DNA of 60,600 nucleotides from Planctomycetota bacterium (GTDB lineage: Bacteria; Planctomycetota; Phycisphaerae; Phycisphaerales; SM1A02). Both the position numbers and the translations under genes were made by a program. The stretch is from contig RFON01000015.1 of NCBI GenBank assembly GCA_009926625.1, positions 1 through 60,600 on the forward strand. Reading direction: 5' to 3'. This document shows positions 9,097 through 17,547 of the stretch, one piece after another (position 1 is the stretch's first letter; the number at the start of each line of letters is the position of its first letter). The notes beneath the pieces were generated by a model. The model made no database searches. It had not been told where the DNA came from and was given only the letters and a program-made list of their open reading frames with translations.

Positions 9097-9589
9097 GCGC
9101 ACCGCTCAACTCGCCAGTCATCGCACGAGGGGATGCAGAAGTGGAAGCGCTGCGGAACGCGTCGCTTGGGGAATCTTCGGTGGGATGTTCGGCAGGATGT
9201 CGTGGCGCAGGCGCGTCGTCATCGTCGTCTTGGATGTCTTCGCCACGGTCGCTGAAGCGCGAACCACAAGCACCGCATGCGTAATGCGCGTTTTGCACAC
9301 CAACTCTGTCGCTGCCACTGTCGTGACTCGTCGTGATCGAACCCACATCGCAGGCGGGGCAATCCCCACGGCGGAGCTTTCGCAGCGCGAGCGGGCGTTC
9401 CACCGCCTTGACCAGTGCAAGCAGCGCAACAACTGGGATCAGCGCCATCACCGCCAGAAAAACCATCCCGAGTGCGCCGATGGGCAGCATGAACACCATC
9501 GTGAACGCCAACAAGAACGCGATCAGATAGCCGCCGAACACCACGCCTGGGTAGACCCTGCGGATCCAACGCACGATCGTGTGCAGCAT
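9080..9589 (-). CDS. Small membrane protein with a cytoplasmic zinc ribbon
   Basis: A 169-residue protein with two adjacent membrane spans (about residues 15-35 and 40-62), a basic segment, and then CPAC (about 77) and CGACGSRF (about 106) that together form a four-cysteine zinc ribbon. The tail is acidic (a DDDDD run) and Ser/Ala-rich and is probably disordered. I do not know its function. Proteins of this layout are often called zinc-ribbon membrane proteins and may bind nucleic acid or act as a redox or regulatory module. The 3' end overlaps the preceding plus-strand gene tail by 17 bp. It is divergent from dnaN, about 76 nt away. Confidence 0.7.
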   Translation of the reverse strand: MLHTIVRWIRRVYPGVVFGGYLIAFLLAFTMVFMLPIGALGMVFLAVMALIPVVALLALVKAVERPLALRKLRRGDCPACDVGSITTSHDSGSDRVGVQNAHYACGACGSRFSDRGEDIQDDDDDAPAPRHPAEHPTEDSPSDAFRSASTSASPRAMTGELSGALSGLG

Positions 9590-9665
9590 GACAAAAGGAT
9601 AGGCGGCGGGTTCGCACCAGACGACCCGATATATTCAGTGGATGCCTGCAGCCACCCAAGAAGCC

Positions 9666-10775
9666 ATGAAAATCGTCTGTGACCGCTCAGCGCTCGTCGA
9701 TGCACTCACGCTGGCTTCGAGTGTCGTGCTCTCCAGAACCACCGTGCCCGTGCTCCTGTGCGTCAAGTTGACCGCGCGCGACGGCACGCTTCGGCTGACT
9801 GCCACCGATCAGGACCTCCGCCTGTCACTCACACTGTCAAGCGTCGAAGTGCAGTCGGACGGTGATGCGCTGGTTCCAGCGGACAAGCTCTCCCAAATCG
9901 TTCGGTCCTGCGATGACTCGACACTTGCCATCGACATGGACAAGCAGGTCGCCACCGTGCGCAGCGAGGATGCGAAGTTCCGTGTGTACGGCTACGACCC
10001 ACGCGAGTTCCCCGCCGAGTCCGATGGCGACGCATCATCCCCCGAGTTCGAGATCGCCGCGGGGCAGCTTCGCCGAATGATCGGCCGATCTGCGTTTGCC
10101 ACTGCAGCGGACAACTCGCGCTATGCATTCAACGGGGTGCTGCTTGAACGCAAGGCGCGGCGACTGCGCATGGTTGCCACCGATGGTCGACGCCTCGCGC
10201 TCGTGCAGGGCGAGTGCGCAGGATCGGCCGACGGCGATTCCGCCTGCATCATCCCGACCAAGACGCTGCAGGTGCTCAACCGCCTGCTCGACGACCCCGA
10301 TACGGCAGTGCGCATCAGTCGCAATCGCAACCGCATTCGCTTTGATGTCGGCGACACAGCCACCGTGATTTCAAGCCTGATTGAGGGCACATTCCCCCCC
10401 TTCGACGATGTCATCCCGAAGGAGCACGATCGCCGCGCCAGCTTCGACACATCTGAACTTGCTGCAGCCGTGAAGCGCGCCGCGCTGCTCACGAACGAGG
10501 AGAGCAAGGGGGTGAAGTTCTCCTTCGCCGACAAGACACTCACGATTTCTTCGCGCGCCGCCGAGATGGGCGAGGCCGAAGTCCGCGTGGCGATCCGCAA
10601 GTGGGAGGGCAAGGAAATGGACATCGCCTTCAACCCCGGCTATGTCACCGATGTGCTGCGCATCGCCGACAGTTCAGAGATCGCCGTGGAAATGAAAGCG
10701 CCGAACCGACCTGGCGTTTTCAAGGTCGGTGACGATCTCACCTACGTGATCATGCCCGTCAGCCTGCCTGGCTGA
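9666..10775 (+). CDS. dnaN: DNA polymerase III sliding clamp (beta subunit)
   Basis: Forms the ring-shaped homodimer that tethers DNA polymerase III to DNA and recruits repair proteins. Three repeated clamp domains of about 120 residues are present: MKIVCDRSALVDAL at the start, the middle FNGVLLERKARRLRMVATDGRRLAL, and the C-terminal YVIMPVSL, which ends two residues later. The length of 369 residues is standard. The ATG at 9666 fits the family N-terminus; one at 9642 would add eight residues. The neighbours are uncharacterised genes rather than dnaA, recF or gyrB, so the gene lies outside the classical origin cluster. A strong inverted repeat covers its stop codon. Confidence 0.95.
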   Translation: MKIVCDRSALVDALTLASSVVLSRTTVPVLLCVKLTARDGTLRLTATDQDLRLSLTLSSVEVQSDGDALVPADKLSQIVRSCDDSTLAIDMDKQVATVRSEDAKFRVYGYDPREFPAESDGDASSPEFEIAAGQLRRMIGRSAFATAADNSRYAFNGVLLERKARRLRMVATDGRRLALVQGECAGSADGDSACIIPTKTLQVLNRLLDDPDTAVRISRNRNRIRFDVGDTATVISSLIEGTFPPFDDVIPKEHDRRASFDTSELAAAVKRAALLTNEESKGVKFSFADKTLTISSRAAEMGEAEVRVAIRKWEGKEMDIAFNPGYVTDVLRIADSSEIAVEMKAPNRPGVFKVGDDLTYVIMPVSLPG

Positions 10776-10781
10776 CGGGCA
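10753..10781. terminator. Perfect inverted repeat across the dnaN stop codon
   Basis: TGCCCGTCAGC and GCTGACGGGCA form an 11-bp perfect stem around a 7-nt loop. The stem uses the last dnaN codons and the TGA. It lies between convergent dnaN and the redoxin gene. There is no T-run on either side, so a Rho-independent role is uncertain; it may block 3' exonucleases or terminate in both directions. Confidence 0.5.
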
Positions 10782-10810
10782 CGATCACTGCAAAACCCAC
10801 TCGCTGCTCC

Positions 10811-11473
10811 TCACTGCTTGGCGTACTTGACGCCGCAGCCTTCATTCTTGGTCGTTGCAGGCTCCACAGGCTTTCCAGCCTTCAGGGCAGTCACCGCATT
10901 GACCACATAGTTGGTCTTGCCGTCCTTGCTCACGGGTGCACCGATGTACGCCACCTTGCCGTCTGCGCCGATGATGAACACATGCGGCGTGGTCTTTGCG
11001 CCGTACGCCCGTCCGACCTTGCCATCAGCGTCGAGCAGCACCGGAACCGAAGCCCCCGCCTTGGACATCACTTCGGCGCTCGCGGTGCCCTCTTCGGCGT
11101 TGCTCTTGCCGTCATAGCCGTCCTTCGTGGAATTCACCGCGAAATACACCGCGTCAGAGTCTGCCTTGCGCAGTCCCTCGATCGTCGCAGCAGCCTTGCC
11201 GCTGCCCCAGTACGAACCCTCGCCGCGCCCACTCGCGGGGCACGAAGAGCAGAACCACTCAAGAACAACCACCTTCCCCTTGTAGTCCGCAAGCGTGTAG
11301 GTCTTCCCATCGACGCCCTTCAGGCTGAACGCTGGCGCGTCGTGAGCAATCTCTGCCTTGTCGTGCGTGTGCTTCGAGTGATCGTGCCCTGCGTGGGGAT
11401 CTCCTTGTTGTGCGGCAATGAGAAGCGAGCCACAGGTGACGACGGCGGCGGTGAGGACGGCGGTGAATCGCAT
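10811..11473 (-). CDS. Exported thioredoxin-fold redoxin (AhpC/TSA family)
   Basis: A 220-residue protein with a signal peptide (about residues 1-21, ending near AA-QQG), a His/Asp-rich stretch (HAGHDHSKHTHD) that could bind metal, then a thioredoxin-fold domain. The strand VVVLEWFCSSCPASG carries a CSSC pair in place of the usual CxxC or single peroxidatic Cys, and TTPHVFII supplies the conserved cis-proline region. It is therefore an extracytoplasmic redoxin, either peroxide-reducing or thiol-exchanging; the substrate is unknown. A good ribosome binding site (AAGGAG, 7 nt upstream) supports the ATG at 11473. It follows the DsbD-like gene on the same strand, 58 nt downstream, suggesting a shared redox role. 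Confidence 0.85.
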   Translation of the reverse strand: MRFTAVLTAAVVTCGSLLIAAQQGDPHAGHDHSKHTHDKAEIAHDAPAFSLKGVDGKTYTLADYKGKVVVLEWFCSSCPASGRGEGSYWGSGKAAATIEGLRKADSDAVYFAVNSTKDGYDGKSNAEEGTASAEVMSKAGASVPVLLDADGKVGRAYGAKTTPHVFIIGADGKVAYIGAPVSKDGKTNYVVNAVTALKAGKPVEPATTKNEGCGVKYAKQ

Positions 11474-11531
11474 GATGAACTCCTTGGCGTGAGCGGTGTG
11501 GTCACGCTGCTTGATCTCGAAAAGAACTCTC

Positions 11532-12404
11532 CTAGTTGCCTGTCAGCGGAACATCCGCCGGAAGCAGGTCGACAAGGTACGACGGATCTCCTTCGCGGTC
11601 TCCCGCAAGGAGCAGCCCACGGAGGCGCGGCGGACCATCCACTGCGTCTTCGAGAACCACTTTGAACGGTAGGCGCAGACTCGTTTCGCGACCGTTGTCG
11701 ATGGCCGGAAACGGTCCAGTACCTCCGAGCCACTCAAGTCCCGCAACCGCGTCGGGCACAAACCGCAGTGGTCGCTGCGGAATTGCCGCTGACGCAAATG
11801 ACAGCAGCAGGACCCGCTCCCCGCGCACTTCGTCGATCCGCGCACGCACACTCGGCGGCAACTTCGTTGGGTAACCGCGGGCTAGCGTTGGCGTATAGGG
11901 AACAGCCTCGGTGCTGACCTGCACCGAGAGGCTCGCCTTGCCCGTCTGACACCGATCCTTGCACACCATCCAATCCGCTTGAACGCGCACGAGGATCGAC
12001 GGTGGTTCGTTGTCGACCGGTGCGACCACTGGCACGAGAACATCAAAGGTCTTCTCGTATCCGTAGGTGCGTTCGTCGGCGGACCCGAGAATCTGCGGCC
12101 GCGGCAGGCGCGGCGCACCGCCGGTCCAGCCGCGTGGCAATGCTGCAGTCACACGAGTGGCGGCGCCGGAGTCGCCTGGGTTGCTCCAATACATATGCCA
12201 CTGAGGCTCGATGTTGAAGCGAACCACCAGCGCAGTGCTTCCATCCGACATCTGCGCAAGGTCGGGCAACACGCTGCATGTCACTCGCTCTGCAGGCGCG
12301 CCCTGCGGCACGGCATCCCGAAGCGATGCCATCGGCACACCGAGCAGAAGCGCGGCAACCCCCGCGTAGCATGTTCGGATGCACGGAAGCTTCCACGACT
12401 TCAT
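11532..12404 (-). CDS. Exported protein resembling the DsbD N-terminal (disulfide-bond corrector) domain
   Basis: A 290-residue protein with an N-terminal signal sequence after MKSWKLPC. It contains WHMYWSNPGDSG, the hallmark of DsbD/ScsB N-terminal domains, followed by WMVCKDRCQTGKASL, where the two conserved cysteines sit. In DsbD these cysteines pass electrons from the membrane domain to periplasmic partners. No polytopic membrane domain or C-terminal thioredoxin is fused here, so electrons must come from a separate protein, plausibly working with the adjacent exported redoxin. The ATG at 12404 places the signal peptide correctly; a longer frame to 12533 would antisense the rhodanese-like gene. 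Confidence 0.8.
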   Translation of the reverse strand: MKSWKLPCIRTCYAGVAALLLGVPMASLRDAVPQGAPAERVTCSVLPDLAQMSDGSTALVVRFNIEPQWHMYWSNPGDSGAATRVTAALPRGWTGGAPRLPRPQILGSADERTYGYEKTFDVLVPVVAPVDNEPPSILVRVQADWMVCKDRCQTGKASLSVQVSTEAVPYTPTLARGYPTKLPPSVRARIDEVRGERVLLLSFASAAIPQRPLRFVPDAVAGLEWLGGTGPFPAIDNGRETSLRLPFKVVLEDAVDGPPRLRGLLLAGDREGDPSYLVDLLPADVPLTGN

Positions 12405-12429
12405 GGGTCCGTCACGATACCGCAAGGCG

Positions 12430-12924
12430 ATGCGCAGCCCGATGTGGGGCACGATCGTGTTCGGTTGCAGCACCCTCACCCTTCTGCTGCTGGTGTCGCC
12501 GCAGTTCGCGTGCGATCGGAAGACCAGCGACAAGGATCTCGTCTATGTGACCGCGTACGACGCGCTGCGAACCATGAATCAACCGTCTGGTGTGTTCGGT
12601 CGTCGAACCCGCAGCGTGTTCTGCGATCCGCGGAGCCGCGAGCTGTATGCGCAGAAGCACATCGCCGGTGCGATCAGCCTGCCGTTCGAGGACATGTCGC
12701 TCGAGGCGAAGGGTGTGCTTGGTGAGGACACCGCGGTGGTGGTGTACGACAGCGACTACAACGATGTCCTTGCCAAGGCAGCAAGCAAGCGCCTGCTCGA
12801 ACTTGGCTTCGACCGCGTGTACACGCTCGAGGGTGGACTGAAGGCGTGGGAGAAGGCCGGCAACGATGTCGCCACGGGTGTCCCACAAGCCGCGCCGGAA
12901 CTGCCCGACAAGCCCGTGCAGTAG
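12430..12924 (+). CDS. Exported rhodanese-like protein lacking the catalytic cysteine
   Basis: A 164-residue protein with a hydrophobic leader (TIVFGCSTLTLLLLV) ending at SPQFACDRK, which may be a lipoprotein signal with an imperfect lipobox. A single rhodanese domain follows: YDALRTMNQP, the DPRSRELYAQKHIAGAISLP segment, and LLELGFDRVYTLEGGLKAWE at the end. In active sulfurtransferases the loop after the strand VVVY begins with Cys; here VVVYDSDYND puts Asp107 there, so persulfide transfer is not expected. A scaffold, sensor or phosphate-binding role is more likely. The gene is divergent from the DsbD-like gene, with starts 25 nt apart, and converges on atpG. Confidence 0.8.
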   Translation: MRSPMWGTIVFGCSTLTLLLLVSPQFACDRKTSDKDLVYVTAYDALRTMNQPSGVFGRRTRSVFCDPRSRELYAQKHIAGAISLPFEDMSLEAKGVLGEDTAVVVYDSDYNDVLAKAASKRLLELGFDRVYTLEGGLKAWEKAGNDVATGVPQAAPELPDKPVQ

Positions 12925-12938
12925 GCGCATCCCGCGCG

Positions 12939-13826
12939 TCACTCAAGCGCAGCAGCGCCAGCAATGATCTCTGTGAGTTCCGTGGTGATCTTCGCCTGCC
13001 GCGCGCGGTTGTAGTTGCGCTTGAGCGTGCGTCCGAGGCCGCCAGCGTTGTCGGTGGCCGCCTTCATCGCCACCATACGCATCACATTCTCGCTCACGAT
13101 CGCATCGTTGAGCGCTTGGAACAGCGACACCTTCACGGACTTCGGGAGCAAGTCATCCAGCAGCTCACCAGCGCTCGGGGCGAACTCGTACACCGTCAAT
13201 GCGGGCGCCGTCCCACGCTCCGCGGTCCCGCCGCCCGCCGCAGATTCGAGGCTCAGCGGCAGCAACTGCATCACTTCGGGGACCTGCTTCGCGGCGGACA
13301 CAAACCGCATGAACACCACATGCACCGCATCAATCCTGCCTGCGGTGAACTCGTCCATGTACCGCTGCGCAACAGTTGCCACCGCGTCGAACGACGGCTT
13401 GTCGCCGAAACTGTGCCGATCCGCCACATCAATCCGCTGGAACTTGAAGAACGAACTCGCCTTCTTTCCAACGGTCTCGATGATCAGTTCGCGCTTGCCG
13501 TCGCCGCGCGCGCGGATCTCCTGCATGGCGCGGCGGAGAACGCTGCCGTTGTACGCACCGCACAGGCCGCGATCGCTTGTCACGACGAGCACCAGTTCGC
13601 GGCCCGACTTGCGCGTCCCACCGAGCAGCGGATTCTCGACATCGCCCGCCGCCGATGACACTTCGCGCACGAGTTGCCGGATGCGGTCCGTGTACGGGCG
13701 AGTGGCCTTTGATCGCTGCAGCGCGGCGGTGAACTTCGCCGTGGCGATCATCTGCATGGTCTTGGTGATGCGCTGGATCGTCTTGACGGCGACCATGCGC
13801 TTCTTGATTTCGCGGATCTGTGCCAT
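12939..13826 (-). CDS. atpG: F-type ATP synthase gamma subunit
   Basis: The central rotor shaft of the F1 ATPase. The N-terminal helix MAQIREIKKRMVAVKTIQRITKTMQMIATAKF and the C-terminal helix ending in NYNRARQAKITTELTEIIAGA match the two coiled-coil strands of the shaft, and SDRGLCGAYN marks the Rossmann-like domain. At 295 residues it is complete. The other atp genes, normally adjacent, are absent from the flanks: a rhodanese-like gene on one side and a metallo-beta-lactamase gene on the other. Either the operon is split in this genome or this is a second copy. The downstream distance to the convergent rhodanese stop is 14 nt. Confidence 0.95.
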   Translation of the reverse strand: MAQIREIKKRMVAVKTIQRITKTMQMIATAKFTAALQRSKATRPYTDRIRQLVREVSSAAGDVENPLLGGTRKSGRELVLVVTSDRGLCGAYNGSVLRRAMQEIRARGDGKRELIIETVGKKASSFFKFQRIDVADRHSFGDKPSFDAVATVAQRYMDEFTAGRIDAVHVVFMRFVSAAKQVPEVMQLLPLSLESAAGGGTAERGTAPALTVYEFAPSAGELLDDLLPKSVKVSLFQALNDAIVSENVMRMVAMKAATDNAGGLGRTLKRNYNRARQAKITTELTEIIAGAAALE

Positions 13827-13850
13827 GGGGAGCGCGGGATGGTAACAGCC

Positions 13851-14690
13851 CTACTTAGGCAACTGCATGCCGTCGAAGCCCAGCGCCATGCCCGCGGGCA
13901 ATCGCGGATCAAGTTCCGCGTGCCGAATGTCATGCGTCATGTGCACGAACACCGTGCGCTCCGCCGCCAGTTGGGTCGCGACCTCGACCGCCTGATCCAC
14001 CGAGAAATGCGTGGGATGGGCGCGGAAGCGGAGCATGTCGAGCACCAGCGTCCGCAGGCCGCCCAGCCATTGGAACGCATCCGGCGGCACCGCGGAAACA
14101 TCCGTGCAGTACGCCATCGGGAGCAGTCCGCCACCATCACCACCATCCACCGCCTCGATGCGCCAAGCGAGCACTGGAACACGCCCGTGGAGCATCGTGA
14201 ACGGTCGCATGCGGAGCCCATGCCGCTCGACGGCGACACCCGGCATGACGCGATGGGGGATCAGATCCGCCACGAACGAGTCGTTGGCGTTCGTCTGCCT
14301 GCTGAAGATGTACCGGAAGACCCGCTCGACATCGGTCATGGTTTCGGCATCGGTGAACACCTCGATCGGCACGCGCATCAGCGCGTTGTAACGGCGAACC
14401 TCATCGAGCCCTGCAATGTGATCCATGTGCGCATGCGTGATGAGGATTGCATCACAGCGCGCCAACTTGCTCCGCAGTGCCTGTTCACGGTGGTCGGGCG
14501 ACACATCGATCAGCCACACGCGCTCCTGCCCCTGCGGATCGGTGAATCGCAGCGCGGCGCTGGTGCGGAGGCGTCGATCGCGCGGATCGTCGGAGGTGCA
14601 AGTCGCGCAGTCGCACGCAATCACGGGAACCCCAGAACTCGTTCCGGTGCCGAGCAGTTCGAGCCGCGCAGCCGTCAGTCGTGCGGGCAT
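13851..14690 (-). CDS. PhnP-like metallo-beta-lactamase-fold phosphodiesterase
   Basis: A 279-residue metal-dependent hydrolase. After [22 protein letters not shown], whose cysteines may bind a structural metal as in PhnP, come [13 protein letters not shown], the metal signature [13 protein letters not shown] and a late FVHMTHDI. Family knowledge: PhnP-type enzymes hydrolyse cyclic phosphodiesters such as ribose 1,2-cyclic phosphate, and relatives act on tRNA or lipoates, so the substrate is open. No phosphonate genes are nearby. The ATG at 14690 lies inside the end of thiE (16-bp overlap), so the two are likely translated from one message. Confidence 0.85.
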   Translation of the reverse strand: MPARLTAARLELLGTGTSSGVPVIACDCATCTSDDPRDRRLRTSAALRFTDPQGQERVWLIDVSPDHREQALRSKLARCDAILITHAHMDHIAGLDEVRRYNALMRVPIEVFTDAETMTDVERVFRYIFSRQTNANDSFVADLIPHRVMPGVAVERHGLRMRPFTMLHGRVPVLAWRIEAVDGGDGGGLLPMAYCTDVSAVPPDAFQWLGGLRTLVLDMLRFRAHPTHFSVDQAVEVATQLAAERTVFVHMTHDIRHAELDPRLPAGMALGFDGMQLPK

Positions 14691-15715
14691 GGAAAGAGTG
14701 CCGAGAGTTCGCGGGCAGCGGATTCCGGGTCCTCGGCACGGCACAGTGCCGACGACACGGCGATGCCGCGACAGCCAACGGCACGCAGCTGTGCGGCATG
14801 CGCAGCATGGATGCCGCCGATCGCGAGGTGCGGCACCTGCGGATGACGCGCGACGAAGTCGCGCAACCAAGCAGGACCTGCGGGGATGCGATCAGGCTTG
14901 ACGGAGGTCGCGAACATCGCGCCGACGCCGCAGTAGTCGGCGCCGTCGGCGACCGCGGCTTCAGCCTCCGATTGATCGTGCACGGTCGCACCGATGATCA
15001 GCGTGCCTCCCGCAATCGCTCGTGCAGACCGAATCGGAAGATCATCGCGCCCGAGGTGGACCCCATGCGCTCCCGCCGCGATCGCCACATCGATTCGGTC
15101 ATTGACGATGATCGTGGCATTGAACTTCGCTGCCTTTGCGAGCAGCAGTTCCGTGCGCGCCAGCATCGCATCCGTTGTCGACCCCTTTTCGCGCAGCTGG
15201 ATGCACGACACACCGCCAGCGAGCGCGCCGTCGGCAACATCCTGCCAGGGTCGCACGCAAAGCGACTCCGTCAGCACCAGACATACCCCCCACTGACGCG
15301 CCGTTACGGGGCGCAGGCGTTCAAGCAACTGGCCCACCAGCGAATAACTGCGATAGCGCAGCGCCTCCACGCGGCTCCATGCGTCGTCACCCGTCACTTT
15401 CAGCATCTCTTCGAGCGACCGCAGCGCCTCTCCGAGCCGCGACCCATTGGCTCGCACGACATCCGCCAGTCCCCGCCGCGTCGACTCGCGCGCACCCTCG
15501 ATCGGCACGCCCACATCGCCCTCCACATCGCGCGCGCCAATGCGGGCTGCATGCGAAGCACCATCGACGGCCGCTGCCACTTCATGCCGCATCTGCTTGA
15601 ACGCGCGCGCCACATCGGCGTCGTCCAGTCCGAAGCGCGCAACATCCTCGAGCACTCGCGCGGCCTCGAGCGCGCGATTCGTGGCTGCATCGAGGACCCG
15701 CTGCACGAGGCGCAT
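14675..15715 (-). CDS. thiE: Thiamine phosphate synthase with N-terminal ThiD2 domain
   Basis: Joins hydroxymethylpyrimidine diphosphate and carboxythiazole phosphate to give thiamine phosphate. Residues 1-135 form the helical ThiD2 domain ([22 protein letters not shown] near the start), which in cyanobacteria and planctomycetes is fused to ThiE. Residues about 143-346 are the TIM barrel: [48 protein letters not shown], and LAIGGI near the end. No other thiamine gene is in view and no TPP riboswitch was noticed in the 75-nt gap to the divergent sod gene. The ATG at 15715 fits the family start. Confidence 0.93.
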   Translation of the reverse strand: MRLVQRVLDAATNRALEAARVLEDVARFGLDDADVARAFKQMRHEVAAAVDGASHAARIGARDVEGDVGVPIEGARESTRRGLADVVRANGSRLGEALRSLEEMLKVTGDDAWSRVEALRYRSYSLVGQLLERLRPVTARQWGVCLVLTESLCVRPWQDVADGALAGGVSCIQLREKGSTTDAMLARTELLLAKAAKFNATIIVNDRIDVAIAAGAHGVHLGRDDLPIRSARAIAGGTLIIGATVHDQSEAEAAVADGADYCGVGAMFATSVKPDRIPAGPAWLRDFVARHPQVPHLAIGGIHAAHAAQLRAVGCRGIAVSSALCRAEDPESAARELSALFPCPHD

Positions 15716-15790
15716 GACCCATCAGCGTATGCAACCGCCATGACCCATGCCCGCCGCATCGCTCCTCGCTTGCCTACGATGCGCGGCGCC

Positions 15791-16603
15791 ATGGGAACTG
15801 ATGACCGCAAGACCGTGGAAGGGTCCCCGTCGAATCCGACTGGTCCCTCCCGCCGCGCGTTCCTTGCAGGAATCGGCGCATCTGCGATAGTTTCCTCGGC
15901 TGCAGTGTCGAGTTTGATGAGTTGTGCGAAGCGCAGCGCCCTGCTGCGCCCATCACCGAAAACCTTGGAGAACACAATGCCATTCACCCTGCCTGATCTG
16001 CCGTATCCAGAAAACGCGCTCGAGCCATCGATCGATCAAAAGACGATGAACATCCACCGCACCAAACACCATCAGGCGTATGTGGACAACCTCAACAAGG
16101 CTCTCGAGGGGCAAGCGGAGTACGGCAAGTGGACACTCGACGAAATCTGCCTGCAGATCGGGTCCATTCCAGAAACCATCCGACCTGCCATCCGCAACAA
16201 CGGCGGTGGACACTGGAATCACTCGTTCTTCTGGAAAATCATGGCCCCGAAGGGTTCAGGCGGTGCACCGAGCGCCGAGCTTGCAGCCGCGATCGACACG
16301 GCCTTCGGCGGACTCGAACCGTTCAAGAAGTCATTGGCGGATGCAGGCATGAAGCGTTTCGGTTCGGGATGGACATGGCTCGTGAAGAAGGGCGATGGAT
16401 CGCTCGCCATAGGCTCCACCCCAAACCAGGACAACCCGCTCATGAAGGGATTCGTGGATGTCGTGGGACGCCCACTGATCGGCATCGATGTGTGGGAGCA
16501 CGCGTACTACCTCAACTACCAGAACCGCCGCGCGGATTATCTCGCCGCCTGGTGGGAAGTCGTGAACTGGAATGAAGTGAACGCCCGCTTCGCGCAGGCT
16601 TGA
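15791..16603 (+). CDS. Iron/manganese superoxide dismutase with a Tat lipoprotein-type signal
   Basis: Converts superoxide to peroxide and oxygen. The mature domain starts near [17 protein letters not shown] and holds the metal ligands: His in [10 protein letters not shown], His in [11 protein letters not shown], and Asp and His in [13 protein letters not shown]. The GGHWNH version leans toward the Mn/cambialistic type. Before it come about 65 extra residues with a twin-arginine signal, [20 protein letters not shown], and LMSC, which could be a lipobox. The enzyme is therefore probably folded in the cytoplasm, exported by Tat and anchored outside. The start could be 15791 or 15779. The exported redoxin, DsbD-like and rhodanese-like genes lie within 5 kb. 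Confidence 0.92.
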   Translation: MGTDDRKTVEGSPSNPTGPSRRAFLAGIGASAIVSSAAVSSLMSCAKRSALLRPSPKTLENTMPFTLPDLPYPENALEPSIDQKTMNIHRTKHHQAYVDNLNKALEGQAEYGKWTLDEICLQIGSIPETIRPAIRNNGGGHWNHSFFWKIMAPKGSGGAPSAELAAAIDTAFGGLEPFKKSLADAGMKRFGSGWTWLVKKGDGSLAIGSTPNQDNPLMKGFVDVVGRPLIGIDVWEHAYYLNYQNRRADYLAAWWEVVNWNEVNARFAQA

Positions 16604-16640
16604 TCAGCGGCTGCCACGCGCGCCTCGGCACCGTGCGCCG

Positions 16641-17477
16641 TCAGGACTGCGGACGAACGCCTGCGATCATCGCGTCAAAGTCACTCCGCCACGCCTCGAC
16701 GGTGGCATCGGGACCGACCAAGCGAATGAAGACCGTTCCGTCGGCGGTGCGGAGAATCGCGCCGAGCTGTCGGATGCCCGGTCGCGGCGCGGCCTGTCCC
16801 ATGCCCTGATAGAGCCCCGCCAGTTCAATCGTCTTGACGGCGATTCCGTTCACGGTTGAATCGACGATGATCGCTTCCGCCGGCGATCCATCTTCCGCGC
16901 GGAACTGCGAGATCCAGCGCTTCACATTCGCCTCCATCGGACCGCCATCGCCCGCAGCAAACACGCTGAAAACGAGTTCCGCATCGCTCGCCCCCGCCGC
17001 CTTCGCTGGCACCGCATACTGAAGCGCTCGGAACTGCACGGTGGGCGATTGCCACTGCCATGTCACGGGCTTGGGCATCGCGATCTTGGCGATCTCGATC
17101 AGCTTTGGATCACTGGTGGCATTGGAGACCCGCACGGGACTCGCAGCGGGATCGTCACTTGGTGCGCTCGGCTGCGACTTGGTTGTTTGTGGCAGGGTCG
17201 ACGACCCAGCACCCTGTTGCCCAGCAATGCCAGCACTGCCACCACCGCCAACACCACCTTGCGGAGCCCGAGGATTCTTTGCCGCGGGGGAGATGGGCAC
17301 CGGCGGCTTCGGGGCCGGCGCACGCTCACATCCGCTGTTTGGGACAAGCGACAGACTCACCGCGACGATCAGCGCTCGCGACGCGGCGCAGCACGCGGGG
17401 ATGCTCCAACGAAGGCCCTCTGGAGATCCCACGATGGACCTCAGTCGTGATCCCATGTGACGCATCGATGTTTGCAT
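16641..17477 (-). CDS. Uncharacterised lipoprotein
   Basis: A 278-residue exported protein I do not recognise. A hydrophobic stretch (ALIVAVSLSLVPNSGC) ends in a plausible lipobox cysteine. It is followed by about 60 Pro/Gly/Ser-rich disordered residues and a globular domain from about residue 120 with WQWQSPTVQFRALQYAVP and WRSDFDAMIAGV. No catalytic motif is evident. Alternative starts at 17465 and 17456 give shorter leaders; the signal peptide is retained in all. It is divergent from the amidohydrolase gene (70-nt gap) and converges on sod. Function unknown. Confidence 0.65.
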   Translation of the reverse strand: MQTSMRHMGSRLRSIVGSPEGLRWSIPACCAASRALIVAVSLSLVPNSGCERAPAPKPPVPISPAAKNPRAPQGGVGGGGSAGIAGQQGAGSSTLPQTTKSQPSAPSDDPAASPVRVSNATSDPKLIEIAKIAMPKPVTWQWQSPTVQFRALQYAVPAKAAGASDAELVFSVFAAGDGGPMEANVKRWISQFRAEDGSPAEAIIVDSTVNGIAVKTIELAGLYQGMGQAAPRPGIRQLGAILRTADGTVFIRLVGPDATVEAWRSDFDAMIAGVRPQS

Positions 17478-17547
17478 GCGGGAATGCTACGCGTGCCGAC
17501 AGCATCTGATCGAACGGAGTGCACGCTGGAGTACCCTCCCGCCGCTC

